Program-made: the position numbers and the translations under genes
Notes under the pieces: generated by a model
What the model saw: only the letters and a program-made list of their open reading frames with translations
What the model was told of the DNA's origin: nothing
Databases searched by the model: none
Assembly: GCA_030642635.1 (NCBI GenBank)
Contig: DAOWNK010000111.1
Location: forward strand, 1-9,554
Source: Pirellulales bacterium
GTDB taxonomy: Bacteria > Planctomycetota > Planctomycetia > Pirellulales > Thermoguttaceae
DNA length: 9,554 nucleotides
Direction: 5' to 3'
Shown: positions 6,394 to 9,554 of the stretch, piece by piece
How positions within the stretch are numbered: the first letter of the stretch is position 1
How the letters are laid out: every line of letters begins with the position of its first letter

Positions 6394-6529
6394 AGGGACC
6401 AGGGGTCAGGGGCCAGGGACCGGAGATTTGATGCAAAATGTTTTCTGACCCCTGGCCCCTAACCCCTGGCCCCTAACCCCTGGCCCCTAACCCCTGGCTC
6501 CTGACCCCTGGCCCCTAGCCCCTGGCCCC
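6394..6529. repeat. Inverted and direct heptamer array (G-rich arm, spacer, C-rich arm)
   Basis: At 6394-6421 there are four 7-bp units of the type AGGGGYC (AGGGACC, AGGGGTC, AGGGGCC, AGGGACC). After a 24-bp AT-richer spacer, 6446-6529 holds twelve uninterrupted units of the form TNNCCCC, with one variant, TGGCTCC. The two blocks are the same repeat on opposite strands. In the long block every even unit begins TGG and the odd units begin TGA or TAA, with one TAG, giving a 14-bp super-period. The segment 6399-6418 can pair with 6492-6511 at 19 of 20 positions, the exception being a possible G-U pair in RNA. The minus strand carries many GGGG runs. The array occupies nearly all of the 147-bp gap before the ATPase gene and leaves only TGCCA before its ATG, so there is no Shine-Dalgarno. 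It resembles the short tandem heptanucleotide repeats known from cyanobacteria. Confidence 0.93.
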
Positions 6530-6534
6530 TGCCA

Positions 6535-8250
6535 ATGAGCACTGCAACCTTCACATCGCGACGACTCGGCGAGTTGCTGCTGGAACGGGGGTACGTCTCG
6601 GCAGAGGACTTGCAGTCTGCGCTCGATCGGCAGAAGCAAGGCAACCGGAACAAGCTGCTCGGAGAAATTCTCGTCGATCAGGAGCTTTGCACCGAGGACC
6701 AGATCGTCGAGTGCCTGGCCGCCGAGTACGGCGTTCCATACGCAAAGCTCGAAGCAAGGTTGTTCGATCCGAAGATCATCGACGTTCTGCCGCGCGAGTA
6801 CGTCGAGCAGAACCTGGTGCTGCCGCTGTTCGTCGTCCGCGATACGTTGACCATCGCCGTCTCTGAGCCGTCGAACCTGTTCCTTGTCGACGAGATACGC
6901 GGGCTGTCCGGTATGCAGGTGCAGATTGTGGCCGCCACGCCCAAGGACATTCGGCGGATGATCACCACGCTGCCGAACTCGAAGGTCTTCGTAATCGACG
7001 ACATTATCGAGGATTCTGAAGGCGCCGACGTCACGCTGATCGAGGAGGCCATCGAAGACATCAGCGACGTGGAGGAGATTGCCGGCCAGTCGCCGGTGAT
7101 CCGGCTGGTCAACTACGTTATCTTCAATGCGGTGAAGGAAGGGGCCAGCGACATACACATCGAGCCGGCCGAACGCTGCACTCGCGTGAGATACCGAATC
7201 GACGGCAAGCTGTACAAGTCGCTCGAGGTGCCGCAACACCTGCTGGCTGCGATTACCAGCCGTATTAAGATCATGGGCAGTATGGATATCTCAGAACGCC
7301 GGCTGCCGCAGGACGGACGTGTGCACGTGATGCTCGAAGGGCGCAAAATCGATCTGCGCGTAAGCACGTTTCCCACCACGGCCGGCGAGAAAACCGTAAT
7401 CCGGGTGCTCGACACTCGAAGCGTTTCGCTTAACCTGGAAAACCTCGGTTTTGCCGAAGATATTTTAAGCGAGTTTCAGCAAAACATTCGTGCCCCAAAC
7501 GGAATCATCCTGGTCACCGGGCCGACCGGCAGCGGAAAATCGACCACGTTGTACGCCGCACTGAACTCGATCAGCTCGATGGAAAACAACGTCTGCACGG
7601 TCGAAGACCCTATCGAGTACTACCTGCCGCTTATCAACCAGTTCCAGGTGCAGACCAAAATCGGCATGACGTTCTCCAAGGCGCTTAGGACATTGCTGCG
7701 ACAGGACCCCGACGTGATTATGGTCGGCGAAATACGCGACGAGGAAACCGCACGGACCGCCATCCAGGCCGCGCTTACCGGACACCTTGTCTTCAGCACG
7801 CTGCACACCAACGACGCCTGCTCGGCCATCACGCGGATGATAAACATGGGCATAGAGCCGTACCTGATCGGCGCTGCACTGAACATGGTGTTGGCCCAGC
7901 GGCTGGTCCGACGCATTTGCCCGAAGTGCCGGCAAACCTACGAACCCGCCCGAACCATCAGAAAGGCGCTCGACAAAATGGGGTACGAGTTTGAGGAATT
8001 CCACCGCGGCGTCGGGTGCAAAAATTGCCGCAATACCGGTTTCAAGGGACGGCTCGGCATCCATGAACTGTTGGTGATAAACGACGAGCTGCGCGATGCG
8101 GTCGTCTCCGATCCGACCGTCGGAAACACCCGAAAAATCGCCGGTCGCGACGGCATGATCACGCTCGGACACGATGGCTTCCGAAAAGTCCGCGAAGGAA
8201 TAACCACCGTGGAAGAAATTTTCCATATCGCCGGAGATGTGAGGGACTAA
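6535..8250 (+). CDS. pilB: Type IV pilus / type II secretion assembly ATPase (PilB/GspE family)
   Basis: This 571-residue protein is the hexameric motor that drives fibre assembly at the inner membrane. The N-terminus is an MshEN-type domain (about 9-140): motif one is RLGELLLERGYVSAEDLQSA (10-29) and motif two is LLGEILVDQELCTEDQI (41-57). The N2 domain follows (about 188-300, including EGASDIHIEPAERCTRVRYR). The ATPase core has Walker A GPTGSGKS (329-336), an Asp box TVEDPIEYYLP, Walker B DVIMVGEIRDEE (from 393, with Glu399) and a His box GHLVFSTLHTNDA. The zinc-binding tetracysteine is C462-C465 and C495-C498 (CPKC ... CKNC), typical of PilB/GspE and not of PilT. Length and motifs are complete. 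PilB versus GspE cannot be settled by sequence alone; the PilO/PilP/PilQ-like neighbours favour a pilus-type machine. The gene follows the heptamer array with no ribosome-binding site, and PilC begins 9 bp after its stop. Confidence 0.95.
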   Translation: MSTATFTSRRLGELLLERGYVSAEDLQSALDRQKQGNRNKLLGEILVDQELCTEDQIVECLAAEYGVPYAKLEARLFDPKIIDVLPREYVEQNLVLPLFVVRDTLTIAVSEPSNLFLVDEIRGLSGMQVQIVAATPKDIRRMITTLPNSKVFVIDDIIEDSEGADVTLIEEAIEDISDVEEIAGQSPVIRLVNYVIFNAVKEGASDIHIEPAERCTRVRYRIDGKLYKSLEVPQHLLAAITSRIKIMGSMDISERRLPQDGRVHVMLEGRKIDLRVSTFPTTAGEKTVIRVLDTRSVSLNLENLGFAEDILSEFQQNIRAPNGIILVTGPTGSGKSTTLYAALNSISSMENNVCTVEDPIEYYLPLINQFQVQTKIGMTFSKALRTLLRQDPDVIMVGEIRDEETARTAIQAALTGHLVFSTLHTNDACSAITRMINMGIEPYLIGAALNMVLAQRLVRRICPKCRQTYEPARTIRKALDKMGYEFEEFHRGVGCKNCRNTGFKGRLGIHELLVINDELRDAVVSDPTVGNTRKIAGRDGMITLGHDGFRKVREGITTVEEIFHIAGDVRD

Positions 8251-8259
8251 GTAATACGC

Positions 8260-9450
8260 ATGACCTTTCAATACAAAGTCCGCGATCCGTTGGGCAACAC
8301 CCACGAAGGCACAGTCGAGGCCGCCGGCATCGACGAGGCCACGCAACAGCTCCGCCGCGACGGCTTCCAGATTCTCGAGATCGACGAGGAAGATTCCGGC
8401 ATGGAGTTGTTCCCAAAGCGGATTTCCAAAAGCGATGTCATCTACGTCACCAGCCAGTTGGCCATTATGGTGGATACCGGCATTACGCTTTCCACCGCGC
8501 TGGGCGGTATCATCGAGCAGGAGACCAACCCGACGCTTAAAAAGGTGCTTGCCGAACTGAACGATGCCGTCGAAGGCGGCGAGGACTTTTCAACCGCTCT
8601 GGCAAAATACCCGAAGCTGTTCGACAAAACATACGTGTCGCTGGTAAAGGCCAGCGAGGCGACCGGAACGCTCGGGCCGATGCTGGAGCGCATCGCCGAC
8701 TACCTTCGCAAGGAGGTCGAAACCCGCGGCAAGGTTAAAGCCGCAATGGCCTATCCGGCGGTTATGATGGTCGTGGCCGTCGGTGTGACCATCTTCCTGC
8801 TGACGTATATCCTGCCGAAGTTCACACCGCTGTTCAAATCGAAGGGGACCGAACTGCCCGGCCCGACGCTGATGATGATGGCCGCCTCCGACGCCATGCT
8901 GGGCTACTGGTATCTGTGGCTGATCGGGTTTGTTTTGTTGATCGTCGGATTCATTTACGGCAAACGGACCGAGCCGGGTAGAAAAATACTCGATTGGGTA
9001 AAAATCAACGTGCCGATCATCGGGCCGATGTCCCGAAAGGTCACCATCAGCCGCAGCATACGCACGCTCGGCACCATGCTCGCCAGCGGCGTGCCGATTA
9101 TGGAATCTCTCAAACTGGCCGGCGAGGTCTCCGGCAACTACTACTACGAAAAACTCTGGGAAGAGGTCCTAGAGGAAGTCACCGGCGGACGGCGAATCTG
9201 CGAGATTCTGCAAGGCAACCCGCTGTTCCCAAACGTCTTGGTCCAAATGATCGCCTCCGGCGAAGAAACCGGAAAACTCGACTCCGTGCTTCAGCGCGTC
9301 AGCACCTACTACGACCGCGAGGTGGAGACCTCGATCAAGGCCACCACCAGCATGATCGAGCCGATTATGATCAGCATAATGGGCGTGGTCGTAGGGGTCA
9401 TTGGTCTGGCGCTGCTGCTGCCGATCTTCTCGCTGAGCAAGCAGCCGTAG
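8260..9450 (+). CDS. pilC: Inner-membrane platform protein (PilC/GspF family)
   Basis: This 396-residue polytopic protein anchors the assembly ATPase and the growing fibre. A short soluble N-terminus (FQYKVRDPLGNTHEGTVEA, about 3-46) is followed by two copies of the T2SSF domain. The first, at about 61-183, includes LAIMVDTGITLSTALGGII and VSLVKASEATGTLGPMLERI. The second, at about 262-386, includes TLGTMLASGVPIMESLKLAG and MIASGEETGKLDSVLQRVS. Three membrane segments lie at about 166-190, 214-234 and 366-393, the usual GspF topology. The ends and length are complete, and two stop codons in a row close the frame. It starts 9 bp after the ATPase stop; the nearest purine run (GAGGG at 8241-8245) is too far for a good Shine-Dalgarno, so coupling to pilB translation is likely. 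No pseudopilin or PilT gene is in the window. Confidence 0.95.
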   Translation: MTFQYKVRDPLGNTHEGTVEAAGIDEATQQLRRDGFQILEIDEEDSGMELFPKRISKSDVIYVTSQLAIMVDTGITLSTALGGIIEQETNPTLKKVLAELNDAVEGGEDFSTALAKYPKLFDKTYVSLVKASEATGTLGPMLERIADYLRKEVETRGKVKAAMAYPAVMMVVAVGVTIFLLTYILPKFTPLFKSKGTELPGPTLMMMAASDAMLGYWYLWLIGFVLLIVGFIYGKRTEPGRKILDWVKINVPIIGPMSRKVTISRSIRTLGTMLASGVPIMESLKLAGEVSGNYYYEKLWEEVLEEVTGGRRICEILQGNPLFPNVLVQMIASGEETGKLDSVLQRVSTYYDREVETSIKATTSMIEPIMISIMGVVVGVIGLALLLPIFSLSKQP

Positions 9451-9470
9451 TAGAAAAATCCGGCGGCGCC

Positions 9471-9530
9471 GGCCAGTGGCGCCGGCGGCCGGCCAGTGGC
9501 GCCAGCGGCCGGCCAGTGGCACCGGCGTCC
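9471..9530 (+). repeat. 20-bp tandem repeat, three copies, leading into the dispersed repeat arm
   Basis: Units begin at 9471, 9491 and 9511, each starting GGCCAGTGGC. The first two differ at one position; the third diverges after AGTGGC and becomes the arm of the dispersed palindrome. The period and the AGTGGC core are the same as in the tandem repeat at 3981-4020, although the rest of the unit is different. Confidence 0.88.
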
Positions 9531-9540
9531 CGCCGGTGTG
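9515..9540. repeat. Second copy of the dispersed palindrome, left arm
   Basis: These 26 nt, starting AGTGGCACCGGCGTC, are identical to 4012-4037. The self-complementary CACCGGCG/CGCCGGTG hairpin is intact. The window ends 14 nt later, so a matching right arm, if present, lies outside. The copy sits 64 bp after the pilC stop. Confidence 0.9.
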
Positions 9541-9554
9541 ACGTAACTCGTGGC

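Noticed and set aside
6446..6529. CRISPR array or telomere-like end
   Set aside because: Units are 7 bp with no unique spacers, which excludes CRISPR. Genes continue on both sides, so this is not a chromosome end despite the CCCTAA-like motif.
6487..7239. Long minus-strand open frame (about 250 codons) over the pilB 5' half and the heptamer array
   Set aside because: It is antisense to a clear PilB/GspE gene, begins with low-complexity repeat translation (Gly-Ala-Arg-Gly-Gln) and has no recognisable domain. Similar antisense frames at 1140-1853, 1869-2792 and 7465-8346 are shadows of conserved genes.
1..9554. A wholly new defence or mobile system
   Set aside because: All recognisable genes belong to pilus/secretion or signalling families. 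No nuclease, toxin-antitoxin, integrase or transposase was seen on either strand.

Overview
The window is one co-directional (+) gene block that builds a type IV pilus or type II secretion-like machine. Sequence resemblance suggests a planctomycete, probably of the Phycisphaerae type. The reasons are moderately high GC, many genes without a Shine-Dalgarno sequence, and short dispersed palindromic repeats whose translations read like '(T)GGTPVP(L)' or 'RAGRATPLN', which I associate with planctomycete genomes. This taxonomic call is inference, because no rRNA or marker gene is present.

Layout: (1) 2-199 is the 3' end of a PilO/GspM-like inner-membrane gene cut by the window edge. (2) 213-878 encodes a PilP/GspC-like single-pass protein. 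(3) 906-2990 encodes a PilQ/GspD-family secretin with a TPR-like C-terminal extension. (4) 2987-3931 encodes a TPR lipoprotein that overlaps the secretin by 4 bp. (5) 3932-4119 is non-coding and holds a 20-bp tandem repeat and a long inverted repeat. (6) 4120-6387 is a signalling block: a membrane PAS histidine kinase, a stand-alone CheY-like receiver and a STAS-domain protein. (7) 6388-6534 is non-coding and dominated by inverted and direct heptamer repeats. (8) 6535-8250 encodes the assembly ATPase (PilB/GspE family, MshEN N-terminus). (9) 8260-9450 encodes the platform protein (PilC/GspF). (10) 9451-9554 is non-coding and contains 20-bp tandem repeats plus another copy of the dispersed repeat arm.

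How the parts fit: the PilO-, PilP- and PilQ-like proteins would form the alignment subcomplex and outer-membrane pore. The TPR lipoprotein is a plausible pilotin or secretin-assembly factor. PilB and PilC would power and anchor fibre assembly. The kinase, receiver and STAS genes sit between the pore genes and the motor genes, which suggests dedicated regulation of this machine. The receiver has no output domain and the STAS protein lacks its usual kinase/phosphatase partners here, so the pathway between them is unknown.

No transposase, CRISPR array, tRNA or rRNA was seen. The machinery itself belongs to known families. The less ordinary observations are the embedded HK-receiver-STAS block, the heptamer arrays that flank the STAS gene and replace normal ribosome-binding leaders, and the dispersed repeats in non-coding gaps and inside the secretin coding sequence.
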